In this document: positions 43,603 through 52,356 of the stretch, one piece after another
Layout: every line of letters starts with the position of its first letter
Numbering within the stretch: the first letter of the stretch is position 1
Assembly: GCA_045630965.1 (NCBI GenBank)
Contig: JAZQTU010000013.1
Location: 62,001-126,000 of the forward strand
Origin: HGM04593 sp045630965
Lineage (GTDB): Bacteria > Bacteroidota > Bacteroidia > Bacteroidales > Bacteroidaceae
Reading direction: 5' to 3'
Length of the DNA stretch: 64,000 bases
Translations under genes and position numbers: made by a program
The notes under the pieces: model-generated
The model's database searches: none
The model's input: only the letters and a program-made list of their open reading frames with translations
What the model was told of the DNA's origin: nothing

Positions 43603-45454
43603 ATGCAAATTCACTCAATTCCACCCAACGTTCCGTTTTATTATCAATCAGTTCTATTACCTGCTGGATGCGTTGTGATTTGGCAAGCAGTGTTTCTGTA
43701 TCAAGAGCGCCACTGCTCATCTCCTGTTCAAGCATAACCTTTTCCTCTTCAAGTGCCATTATTTCAGGCTCAAGACTTTCGTACTCCTTACGTTCCTTGA
43801 AGGTCAGTTTACGTTTTGTTTCAGTACGGTATGTACTCTTTTGCTGAACGTTTTTCTCAACAGGCTTTGCATTAGCTTTCTCCTCTTCGCGCCAATCACG
43901 CCAGTCAGTATAATTTCCGGGAAAATCCTTTATATCACCATTACCGTTGAACACAAAGATATGATCAACGACTTTATCCATAAAATATCGGTCATGACTC
44001 ACAACAATGACGCAGCCCTTAAAATCGCACAAATACTCTTCAAGAACCTGCAACGTCTCAATATCTAGATCATTTGTTGGCTCATCAAGTACAAGGAAAT
44101 TCGGGTTTGCCATAAGCACTGTACACAGATAGAGACGACGTTTCTCTCCACCACTGAGTTTGTAGACATAGCTATACTGCTTTTCAGGAGTAAAAAGGAA
44201 GTGTTGCAAGAACTGTGATGCAGAAAGCATCTTGCCTGCCACAGGGATTACCTCTGCGATGTTCTTAACAACATCTATCACCTTCATATCCTCCTTGAAG
44301 GAGAGACCGTCCTGGCTATAATATCCCCATTTGACCGTTTCACCGACCTCAATTATTCCATTATCGGGAGCAACCCTACCAAGCAGCATTTTGATAAAGG
44401 TTGACTTGCCGGTTCCATTATTTCCAACAATACCCAGTTTTTCATAACGGGCAAATGTATAGTAAAAATCCTTCGTGATTACCTTATCACCGAAAGCCTT
44501 TGAAAGCGTTTTCATCACAAAGATCTTGTTCCCGATGTATTGCGACTTTATCTCAAGTGAGACCTTGCTGTCATCGCGCATGGCAGCAGCCTTCTCTTCC
44601 AGTTTATAGAATGCATCTATACGGTATTTTGCCTTATGTGCACGCGCCTGTGGCTGACGGCGCATCCATTCAAGTTCGGTGCGCAACAAGTTCCTTGCCC
44701 TAGCTGTCTCTGCTGCAAGATTCTGCAATCTTTCTTCGCGCTTCTGCAGGAAGTAGCTATAGTTGCCCTTGTAACGATAGACCTGATTATCGTCAATCTC
44801 TATTATCTCATTACATACATTATCAAGGAAATAACGGTCGTGGGTTACCATTAGAAGCGACCCACTCATTCGAGAAAGGTAGTCTTCAAGCCACTCCACC
44901 ATGTCTATGTCAAGATGGTTGGTTGGCTCATCAAGAATCATCAAGTCGGGCTGTTCGATAAGCACAGCCGCCAATGCGATACGTTTTTTCTGACCTCCGG
45001 AGAGTTCATTTACTGGCTGGGAAAAGTCCTTTATCTTCAACTTTGTCAGGACCTGTTTGGCACGGTTTTCATAACCCCAGGCATCAAGACGGTCCATCTC
45101 TTCCATAAGATGTTGCAGATCGGCACCACCATCTTCAAGAGCCTTTTCATAACGCGCTATGATTTCAGCCTTCTCTCCACTGCGCTGTAGACACGCTTCA
45201 ATAACTGTTACATCGGGAGTAAAGTCCGGTTCCTGCTCAAGATAGCCCATGCGGACCCCATTGCGCAGAGTCACCTTGCCACTATCAAGAGGTTCCTCAC
45301 CGGCAATAATCTTCAGCAATGTACTTTTACCCTTACCGTTGCGTGCAATAAGTCCGATACGCTGACGCTCTTCTACAGTAAACGAAATATCACTGAAGAG
45401 TTCAAGGTCACCGAATGATTTGGATACGTTTTCTATTTGAAGATCTATCGCCAT
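43601..45454 (-). CDS. ABC-F family ATPase (Uup-like)
   Basis: A 617-residue soluble protein with two ABC domains and no membrane segments. Domain 1 has Walker A ARNGKGKST, signature LSGGQKKR and Walker B LMILDEPTNHLD; domain 2 has GNNGTGKST, LSGGEKRR and FLVLDEPTNDLD. A linker with RPQARAHKAKYR and a C-terminal coiled coil (EYESLEPEIMALEEEK) match Uup/EttA-type ribosome-associated factors. ATG 45454 replaces a TTG. It follows murI by 2 nt. Antibiotic resistance is not implied. Confidence 0.93.
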   Translation of the reverse strand: MAIDLQIENVSKSFGDLELFSDISFTVEERQRIGLIARNGKGKSTLLKIIAGEEPLDSGKVTLRNGVRMGYLEQEPDFTPDVTVIEACLQRSGEKAEIIARYEKALEDGGADLQHLMEEMDRLDAWGYENRAKQVLTKLKIKDFSQPVNELSGGQKKRIALAAVLIEQPDLMILDEPTNHLDIDMVEWLEDYLSRMSGSLLMVTHDRYFLDNVCNEIIEIDDNQVYRYKGNYSYFLQKREERLQNLAAETARARNLLRTELEWMRRQPQARAHKAKYRIDAFYKLEEKAAAMRDDSKVSLEIKSQYIGNKIFVMKTLSKAFGDKVITKDFYYTFARYEKLGIVGNNGTGKSTFIKMLLGRVAPDNGIIEVGETVKWGYYSQDGLSFKEDMKVIDVVKNIAEVIPVAGKMLSASQFLQHFLFTPEKQYSYVYKLSGGEKRRLYLCTVLMANPNFLVLDEPTNDLDIETLQVLEEYLCDFKGCVIVVSHDRYFMDKVVDHIFVFNGNGDIKDFPGNYTDWRDWREEEKANAKPVEKNVQQKSTYRTETKRKLTFKERKEYESLEPEIMALEEEKVMLEQEMSSGALDTETLLAKSQRIQQVIELIDNKTERWVELSEFA

Positions 45455-45456
45455 AT

Positions 45457-46305
45457 TCAAACAAGTGTCACTGTTTCAACATCTATTTGTTGCTGCAGAA
45501 AGAGCGATGCCTGATTACCGAACTTGCCATCGGCTTCAGTAGTACAGAACCTTGTTGTACCGTTCTTGGTGCAGAGGCTTTCCATTTCAGGGTGACGTGC
45601 AAGATAGTCCATAAGTGACGAAGCCACCGCTGCACCTTGGGTAAGGATATTAATACCATCCGGAACAAATTTCCTTATTTTATCCATGAGAATCGGATAG
45701 TGGGTACAACCAAGTATTATAGTATCGATTCTATTGTCGCGCGAAAGAAGATTATCGATATGACGTCTTACAAAATAATCGGCACCATCGCAAGCGAACT
45801 CATTAGTTTCCACCAATGGTACCCAAATTGGACAAGCCTCACCGGTCACTTCGATATCGGGGAATAGTTTGCGTATCTCAAGTGGATAGGAAAGTGACTT
45901 TATTGTTCCCTCTGTAGCCAACACTCCCACATGACGACTATTTGTAAGTTCACCGATACACTCCACTGTAGGACGTATTATGCCCAAAACACGACGATTG
46001 GGGTCAAGCTGAGGAATATCGAGCTGCTGTATTGAACGGAGAGCCTTTGCCGAAGCCGTATTGCATGCAAGAATGACAAGCTGACAACCTTGGGCAAAAA
46101 GATGACGCACAGCCTGACGGGTAAACTCATATACAACATCAAACGAGCGTGTTCCGTAAGGTGTACGGGCATTGTCGCCGAGATAGATATAATCGTACTG
46201 CGGCAACAACTTCTTTATTTCATTATATATTGTCAACCCCCCATAGCCGGAATCGAATACACCTATGGGGCCGGCTTCCTTTGAAAACTGCACGATATTC
46301 TGCAT
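45457..46305 (-). CDS. murI: Glutamate racemase
   Basis: A 282-residue enzyme. The two catalytic cysteines occur in LACNTASAKAL near residue 81 and in LGCTHYPIL near 200, with GVFDSGYGGLT at the N-terminus. It makes D-glutamate for peptidoglycan. It is next to last in the long minus-strand run, 5 nt after the third OmpH-like gene and 2 nt before the ABC-F gene. Confidence 0.96.
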   Translation of the reverse strand: MQNIVQFSKEAGPIGVFDSGYGGLTIYNEIKKLLPQYDYIYLGDNARTPYGTRSFDVVYEFTRQAVRHLFAQGCQLVILACNTASAKALRSIQQLDIPQLDPNRRVLGIIRPTVECIGELTNSRHVGVLATEGTIKSLSYPLEIRKLFPDIEVTGEACPIWVPLVETNEFACDGADYFVRRHIDNLLSRDNRIDTIILGCTHYPILMDKIRKFVPDGINILTQGAAVASSLMDYLARHPEMESLCTKNGTTRFCTTEADGKFGNQASLFLQQQIDVETVTLV

Positions 46306-46310
46306 TGAAT

Positions 46311-47012
46311 TTATTTTTTATCCAATGAATCGGTCAAAACACCCTCAGTAAGCGGCAACACTTTGTTGATTATCCTCTCTGTTGCAGGAATCACGACTGA
46401 ATCTGTCGCCGCATTAGGTATTCTTTCTGTTGCAGGCACACTGTCACAGACATAGCTGTCTGTTGCAATAGAGACACTGTCTGCAACTGTTTCAACGACA
46501 CGCAACAAACGCTCCGGATAAAGAATTGCCGATACGATATCAGATGTTATGTCTTGACCACATGACGGATTGATATATCTGTATTCTCCACCGTCTGTGT
46601 TTATCGCATACATCAGTGACAATTCTGTACAGACTCTCTGCAAGGCAGAATCGACAAGATGACGGCTTGGAGCAGCAAGGGAATCTTTCGCATGGCGCAA
46701 CCATACTTTTAGCTGATCACGGAAAGAGACACTGTTGTCAATCATCTGCTGTATCTCTTTCTGGCGTTTACGCAGTATTGGTTCAGGGAAGTCACGGTGC
46801 CCGTCAAGAAAGGCAACGTAGAAGCGTGTCAGTTCCTGTTCGTTATGCTCAATTTCCTTTAAGCAACGTTGTTTGAGTTTTTTATAGCCGTCCATAGCCT
46901 CCTTGTATTGTGGCAGGGAGTCAAGTACTGTGGAATAGCTGAAATAGCCGAACTTGCTCTGCGAGAACAGTGCAAGTGGCGAGAATATAAGCAAAAAGAG
47001 TAATTTACGCAT
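46311..47012 (-). CDS. OmpH/Skp-like periplasmic protein with a repetitive C-terminal tail
   Basis: A 233-residue exported protein (MRKLLFLLIFSPLALFSQ), starting SKFGYFSYSTVLDSLPQY like Skp paralogues. A coiled-coil region (LKQRCLKEIEHNEQELTRFY) forms the chaperone arm. Unlike the other two copies, the last 60 residues hold imperfect repeats (SVPATERIPNAATDSVVI, PATERIINKV) rich in Ser, Thr and Val. It is the third OmpH-like gene in a row after bamA. Start at 47012 is set by the signal peptide. Confidence 0.82.
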   Translation of the reverse strand: MRKLLFLLIFSPLALFSQSKFGYFSYSTVLDSLPQYKEAMDGYKKLKQRCLKEIEHNEQELTRFYVAFLDGHRDFPEPILRKRQKEIQQMIDNSVSFRDQLKVWLRHAKDSLAAPSRHLVDSALQRVCTELSLMYAINTDGGEYRYINPSCGQDITSDIVSAILYPERLLRVVETVADSVSIATDSYVCDSVPATERIPNAATDSVVIPATERIINKVLPLTEGVLTDSLDKK

Positions 47013-47069
47013 AATTATATTAGGTATAGGTAAAGAGTGGGAGCAAAGCCCCACTCCTTATTCATTTAA

Positions 47070-47612
47070 TCAGTTTGCCTGCATGAGGTTAGCAGCAGGG
47101 ACAGCATTGGCTGGGATACCCAACTTAGCTCTTACCTTCATTGTAACATCCTCACAAAGAGTTTTACTTATATAAGGCACACCGCTTGCAATGTCAAAGA
47201 TGCAAACAAAGCCGCCGTCTGCACCAACCAACTCAAGTGCATCGCGCAAAGCCTTCTGTATAGCAATCATCTTCTCCTGCTCTGCTTGCTGAAGATTTGC
47301 AGTTACCTCCTGGCCGTACTGCTGAAGACGCTCCTGAAGCTGCATCAACTCTTCATAACGACGCTTAAGGATGTTTTCGGGAACTGAGTCCTGCTGTAGT
47401 TTCTCAAATTCTGTACCCTTTTTCTCAAGTTCTGTACGCATTGCATTAAACTCGTCTGTGTACATTTTTTCAAGTTCCTTGAGTTCTTTCTGAGCCTTCT
47501 CAAATTCAGGCATAACCTGAATGATTTCGGTTGAATTCACATAACCGAACTTCTGCTGCGCAAACATGCCCATTGGTACAATAAGCATAAGCAAAATAAA
47601 AATCTTTTTCAT
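47070..47612 (-). CDS. OmpH/Skp family outer membrane chaperone
   Basis: A 180-residue protein with a signal peptide (MKKIFILLMLIVPMGMFAQ) then KFGYVNSTEIIQVMPEFEKA, the classic OmpH start. A long charged coiled coil (KELKELEKMYTDEFNAMRTE) precedes the C-terminal half (KALRDALELVGADGGFVCIF). Skp trimers hold unfolded outer membrane proteins in the periplasm and pass them to BamA, encoded upstream. ATG 47612 is chosen over longer starts because of the signal peptide. Confidence 0.92.
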   Translation of the reverse strand: MKKIFILLMLIVPMGMFAQQKFGYVNSTEIIQVMPEFEKAQKELKELEKMYTDEFNAMRTELEKKGTEFEKLQQDSVPENILKRRYEELMQLQERLQQYGQEVTANLQQAEQEKMIAIQKALRDALELVGADGGFVCIFDIASGVPYISKTLCEDVTMKVRAKLGIPANAVPAANLMQAN

Positions 47613-47653
47613 CTTTCTAAAGTATTTAATATTAAACATAATCAAGCATAAAC

Positions 47654-48169
47654 TCATTCACCATAGCCCAGTTTGTTCAGCACATCACCGCTTATATCTA
47701 TTGAGGGCGATGAATAGATGATGCTTACAGCCGAAGAACGATCAATGACCAATGTATATTTCTTGAGTTCACATATCTCCTTCACTGCATTATATATCTC
47801 CTCCTGAATAGGTGCCATGAGGCTTTCACGTTTCTTATAAAGTTCACCTTGCGGACCAAAGTAGGTACGTTTCAGTTCACTTGCAGCTTTTTCGGCTTCA
47901 AAGATAGCCTCTTCACGCTCAAGACGCTGTTCGTCGGAAAGGAAAGCCGATTCACTCTGATATTGTTTATACAGAGTTTCTGCAGCAAGCATGAGTTCTT
48001 CTATTTCACCTTGCCATCTTTTTGACTGCTGATTGAGTTGCTCGTTGGCACGCTCATACGCGGGAATATTCTTCAGGATATAATCCATATCCACAGTTAC
48101 GTATTTCTGTGCATACATACCCGATACCATACACAGGAACAATGCAGCTATTATAAAAATCCTTCTCAT
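47654..48169 (-). CDS. OmpH/Skp family outer membrane chaperone
   Basis: A 171-residue exported protein (MRRIFIIAALFLCMVSGMYAQ) beginning KYVTVDMDYILKNIPAYERA. The coiled-coil section contains EQLNQQSKRWQGEIEELMLA, and the C-terminal part is YTLVIDRSSAVSIIY. It is the OmpH-like gene closest to bamA (78-nt gap), probably in the same transcript. Together with the neighbouring copies it forms a three-gene chaperone set. Confidence 0.92.
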   Translation of the reverse strand: MRRIFIIAALFLCMVSGMYAQKYVTVDMDYILKNIPAYERANEQLNQQSKRWQGEIEELMLAAETLYKQYQSESAFLSDEQRLEREEAIFEAEKAASELKRTYFGPQGELYKKRESLMAPIQEEIYNAVKEICELKKYTLVIDRSSAVSIIYSSPSIDISGDVLNKLGYGE

Positions 48170-48247
48170 GATAACTCTCTTTTATTGTAAGACGTGAAAC
48201 AATGTGTTTTATTACAACATATATGTGGATTTTGCATTTTTTTAGAA

Positions 48248-50887
48248 TTAGAATTCCTGACCAAGTATGAAGTGGAAATGACTGCCACCATACTGTGATG
48301 AACCGAATACCTTATCGAAACCATATGCCCAGTCAATACCGATAAGACCAATCATCTGCAGGAAGACACGCACACCAACACCGGCACTGCGCTTGAGGTC
48401 AAAGAGATTGAACTTGGATGCATCAGTCCAGGCATTACCACCCTCAACAAAAGCAAGTCCATATATGGTTGTCGAACTTTGCATCATGAATGGGAAACGC
48501 AATTCAAGTCCCAGACGTGTATACGCATAGCCTTCACTGCCATATGGTGTCAAACTACCGTTCTCATAACCACGCAAGGCAATCATATCTGTTGCATAGT
48601 TGTATGAATAACCACTCATACCATCACCTCCGACATAGAATGTCTCAAAAGGCGATTTCTTGTTTTTATTGTAGCTTCCTAGGATACCGAAGTCGGCACG
48701 AGTCATAAGCACAAGATTATATTTGCCCGGTGTCAACGAAGTGTAAGTCCTGCTGCGGAATTTCACCTTATAATATTCTATCCATTTATGCTTCTCACGC
48801 AACTCCTGAGCATACGTAGGACTGTTTGGATTCTGTGCCATATTGGCGTAGTCCTTTCCATCCCAAAGTGAATATGGCGGTGTAATCGATGTCACAAGAG
48901 AGAAATCGGAACCGGAACGAGGGAAATATGGATGATCAACTGTATTACGTCCTAATGTTAATGCAAAATTCACATTATGACAATCCCCATTCGCAATAAT
49001 AAAGTACTGCCAATCCTTTAATGAATATATTTGATAATTCAGTTCTGTTGACAAAGTAAAGTTATCATCAGGCCAACGCAAACGTCGTCCCCAACCGACA
49101 GATATACCATACATCTTTATATGTTTATCCGGGTCGTAGTATGACGACACATTATTGTACCCATAACCATACCCGTTGTAATTTCCATATCCGTAAAGAT
49201 AGTTGGTATAATTGTTGTAGTATGCCGAATTATAGTAGCTGTCGGCAACATCGGTCTGCATTGACATGAATGCCGAAATAGAGAACGAATTCGGGCGCTT
49301 GCGTCCAAGCCATGGGTCAAAGAACGAGACATTATACGACTGATAATAACGTCCGTTGGTCTGTGCACTGATAGAGAGTGTCTGTCCGTCACCCTGCGGT
49401 ATTATTCCACGACGCAAAGCGCTCTTGCGGAAAATGTTACGCATAGAGAAGTTTGTAAACTTCAAAGACAATTTTCCGATTACACCAGTTTGTCCCCAAC
49501 CGGCAGAGAGTTCTATCTGGTCACTGCTTTTTGTTTCAAGTTTCCAGTTCATGTCAACAGTTCCGTTTTCGGGATTAGGAACAACACCCGGATCTATCTT
49601 TTCCGGGTCAAAGTGTCCCATGTTGGCAATTGAACGGAACGAACGCTCAAGTGCATCCATTGAGAAGAGACTACCAGGCAATGTATACAACTCACGACGT
49701 ACGACCTCTTCGTACAAGCGGTCATTACCGCTGATTGTAACGCGACCGATTGTAGCCTGTACACCCTCAACCATACGTAATTCGAGATCGACAGAGTCAT
49801 TCTCTATTCGTGCCTCGGTAGGCAGCACATTGAAGAATACATATCCTTCGTTGTAATAGAGATTCTTGACAGCATCATCATCCATGAACAGACGCTTTTC
49901 AAGTTCGTTCTGATTATAGACATCGCCAGGTTTCATTCTCAACACCATATCCAACCATGATGTTGAGAACACACTGTTACCTACCCATTTGATATCACGG
50001 ATATAATATTTCTTGCCCTCATCGACAGATATGTATATATCCACACTGTTGTCATCGAATGCAACGACACTATCCTTTACTATACGCGCATCACGGTATC
50101 CATGCTCATTGTAGAGTGACAATATCTTATCCTTATCCTCATCGTAAAGGTCCTTTGTGAATTTCTTGGAACGGAATATTGTATGCAACAGGTTATCAAA
50201 ACGTGTCTTTTCACGTGTCTTCTTCATTGCATAACGAACCTTCTTTTCGGGAAGTTCACTGGCTCCGTCGATGTATATTCGGTTAATTTTGATCTTTTCT
50301 TTCTTGTCAACCGTAACATCCACAATGACCTTACCGTCTGATGTAACGTCCGGACGCTGTGAGACTCTTACATCTGCATTCTTGTAACCTTTGTCGGCAT
50401 AGTACCTCTTGATTATGTTCTTTGCACGGTCTGCAATATCAGGAGTTATCTGATTACCCTTGATAATACCGATCTTAAGTTCGAGATCCTCACGCTCGGA
50501 CTTCTTTATTCCATTGAAGTTCAACTGTGAGACACGCGGTCTCTGTTTCAATGCGATGCCAAGATAAATCTTGTCACCGACAATACTGTCTGCGGTTATG
50601 CTTACATCCTCAAAAAGACCATGTTTCCAGAAACGTTTTATAGCAGTGGTCACTTCGTCACCTGGTACAGAAATGACATCACCGACAGACAGACCCGAAA
50701 GTCCTATCACAATTGTCGGCTCCAGATTCTCTGCGCCTGACAGATTAATACCACCGATTATGTACTTACGCGCTGTGTTTGTGTACAAGATTGTCGGCTT
50801 TACAATCGTCTCTTGTGCCACTACTGTTGTTACACTCAACAACAGCATAAACATTAGCGGTATCCTTAAAAATGAAAAATATCTCAT
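48248..50887 (-). CDS. bamA: Outer membrane protein assembly factor BamA
   Basis: An 879-residue Omp85 protein with a signal peptide (residues 1-24, cut near VVAQ). POTRA domains fill roughly residues 40-430 (VSQLNFNGIKKSEREDLELK, INRIYIDGASEL, IRDIKWVGNSVF, IGRVTISGNDRLYEE). A 16-strand barrel follows, with the conserved RGYENGS motif in loop 6 and a C-terminal FHFILGQEF. It inserts beta-barrels into the outer membrane. A loop encoded by 49121-49243 is unusually rich in Tyr, Asn and Gly (14 of 41 residues are Tyr). uppS precedes it by 1 nt and Skp genes follow. Confidence 0.96.
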   Translation of the reverse strand: MRYFSFLRIPLMFMLLLSVTTVVAQETIVKPTILYTNTARKYIIGGINLSGAENLEPTIVIGLSGLSVGDVISVPGDEVTTAIKRFWKHGLFEDVSITADSIVGDKIYLGIALKQRPRVSQLNFNGIKKSEREDLELKIGIIKGNQITPDIADRAKNIIKRYYADKGYKNADVRVSQRPDVTSDGKVIVDVTVDKKEKIKINRIYIDGASELPEKKVRYAMKKTREKTRFDNLLHTIFRSKKFTKDLYDEDKDKILSLYNEHGYRDARIVKDSVVAFDDNSVDIYISVDEGKKYYIRDIKWVGNSVFSTSWLDMVLRMKPGDVYNQNELEKRLFMDDDAVKNLYYNEGYVFFNVLPTEARIENDSVDLELRMVEGVQATIGRVTISGNDRLYEEVVRRELYTLPGSLFSMDALERSFRSIANMGHFDPEKIDPGVVPNPENGTVDMNWKLETKSSDQIELSAGWGQTGVIGKLSLKFTNFSMRNIFRKSALRRGIIPQGDGQTLSISAQTNGRYYQSYNVSFFDPWLGRKRPNSFSISAFMSMQTDVADSYYNSAYYNNYTNYLYGYGNYNGYGYGYNNVSSYYDPDKHIKMYGISVGWGRRLRWPDDNFTLSTELNYQIYSLKDWQYFIIANGDCHNVNFALTLGRNTVDHPYFPRSGSDFSLVTSITPPYSLWDGKDYANMAQNPNSPTYAQELREKHKWIEYYKVKFRSRTYTSLTPGKYNLVLMTRADFGILGSYNKNKKSPFETFYVGGDGMSGYSYNYATDMIALRGYENGSLTPYGSEGYAYTRLGLELRFPFMMQSSTTIYGLAFVEGGNAWTDASKFNLFDLKRSAGVGVRVFLQMIGLIGIDWAYGFDKVFGSSQYGGSHFHFILGQEF

Positions 50888-50888
50888 C

Positions 50889-51641
50889 TTAATCCTGTTT
50901 TTCTTCTTTTGTCACCTGCTCTCCTGTCAGACCATATCTGCGCTGACGCTGCTGATATTCATAAACAGCCTTGTATAGTTCATTTCTGTCAAAATCGGGC
51001 CAAAGCACTTCGGTAAAATAGAATTCCGAATATGCAGCCTGCCAAAGCAGGAAGTTGCTCAAACGTTGCTCCTTGCCGGTACGTATAAGCAAATCCGGAT
51101 CGGGCATAAAGTTTGTTGTCAATTCGCAGGAAATAGCATTATCATCAATATCCTCCAATGCCATTTCCCCATTCTTCACCTTTGAAGCAATGGTACGCAC
51201 AGCTTCAGTAATCTCCCATTTTGCAGAATAGCTCAAAGCCAACACAAGCGTCATGCTGTCATTACCCGATGTACGTTCCATGCACGCTTCAAGGCGTTCA
51301 CGGACATTGTCGGGTAACTTGCTCATATCACCTATAATACGGAAAGCTACATTGTTCTTTACAAAGATTTCCTCCTCAACCGACTCAAACAACAACGCCA
51401 TCAAAGCAGCAACCTCAGCCACCGGACGGTTCCAATTCTCGGTAGAGAATGTATACAGAGTCAGATAACGAACACCGAGTTTAAGCGCATGTTCCACGAG
51501 GTTGCGCACCGTAGCTGCACCAGCCTGATGACCTTGCGAACGTTCCATGCCACGTTGTTTTGCCCAACGTCCATTACCGTCCATAATAATTGCTATATGC
51601 TGCGGGATATTATTCTTGTCTATCTGCTCAATGTAATCCAT
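50889..51641 (-). CDS. uppS: Isoprenyl transferase (undecaprenyl diphosphate synthase)
   Basis: A 250-residue cis-prenyltransferase. HIAIIMDGNGRWAKQRG at residues 15-31 holds the catalytic aspartate; TLYTFSTENWNRP and the C-terminal DLLIRTGKEQRLSNFLLWQA are the other signatures. It makes the C55 lipid carrier for peptidoglycan and surface glycans. It sits between the PorG-like gene (10 nt upstream) and bamA (1 nt downstream), the same order as in Porphyromonas gingivalis. Confidence 0.97.
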   Translation of the reverse strand: MDYIEQIDKNNIPQHIAIIMDGNGRWAKQRGMERSQGHQAGAATVRNLVEHALKLGVRYLTLYTFSTENWNRPVAEVAALMALLFESVEEEIFVKNNVAFRIIGDMSKLPDNVRERLEACMERTSGNDSMTLVLALSYSAKWEITEAVRTIASKVKNGEMALEDIDDNAISCELTTNFMPDPDLLIRTGKEQRLSNFLLWQAAYSEFYFTEVLWPDFDRNELYKAVYEYQQRQRRYGLTGEQVTKEEKQD

Positions 51642-51651
51642 ATCTCAATTT

Positions 51652-52353
51652 TTAATTGTTACACTTTCTATACTTTGGTGACAGGTCGTATGTCACAAAT
51701 ATTGTCAGGAAAGAGTAGCTGTCCTTATTTTTCAACCAACCACTCTTTACCCCATAAGGGTCATCCAATAATGGGGCTGTCTTGTCCGTAGCGTCGAGTT
51801 TATCGCTATTGGTAAAACGGAACGACATTTCACAACCAACGTTCAATCTTGGCATCACCTTGCACTTGACACCCAGGCCTACCGGCAAGTTTGCCGAAAA
51901 GAGATGCTGGGCCGGTTTGGGAGCATATGTCACTCCTACACCTGCAAAGATATAAGGAGCTACACGACGTGTTTTCTTATAGCCTGCGCCGTCACCATAT
52001 GCAAGAAAATTATATTCAAACTGCGCACCAAGTTCATACAGTGTTCTGGAAAACTCTACACCTCCACCGGGAAAACGGTTGTCAAAATTCGCAGTGTTAC
52101 CCGAAATACCAGCCACTGCAAAATCAGCCTTTATTGCCATACGCGGATTTATGTTGTAACGCCACAACACTCCACCCATGAGATTGGCATTCTTGAACGG
52201 TACATGATAGTTGGCATCACCGTAGTAACCGCTCATTCCAAGCATGGCGCCAAGTTCATAACGGTATTCAAGACCTTCGGCACGCGCACCACCGACTAGG
52301 CACAACATTATTGCGCCTACAAGAAATGCACGTACAGAGCCTTTACCTTTCAT
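51652..52353 (-). CDS. PorG-like outer membrane beta-barrel protein (DUF6089)
   Basis: A 233-residue protein with a signal peptide (MKGKGSVRAFLVGAIMLCLVGGARA, in two parts). The small barrel begins LEYRYELGAMLGMSGYYGDA and includes VAPYIFAGVGVTYAPKP. In P. gingivalis the gene next to uppS and bamA (PG0189) is PorG, an outer membrane T9SS component associated with the PorK/PorN ring. Matching gene order and fold support the same role here; sequence identity cannot be measured by eye. It is co-transcribed with uppS and bamA. Confidence 0.78.
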   Translation of the reverse strand: MKGKGSVRAFLVGAIMLCLVGGARAEGLEYRYELGAMLGMSGYYGDANYHVPFKNANLMGGVLWRYNINPRMAIKADFAVAGISGNTANFDNRFPGGGVEFSRTLYELGAQFEYNFLAYGDGAGYKKTRRVAPYIFAGVGVTYAPKPAQHLFSANLPVGLGVKCKVMPRLNVGCEMSFRFTNSDKLDATDKTAPLLDDPYGVKSGWLKNKDSYSFLTIFVTYDLSPKYRKCNN

Positions 52354-52356
52354 ATC

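Noticed and set aside
43601..45454. Antibiotic resistance ABC-F protein
   Set aside because: The linker and C-terminal coiled coil resemble Uup/EttA housekeeping factors; no feature points to a resistance subgroup.
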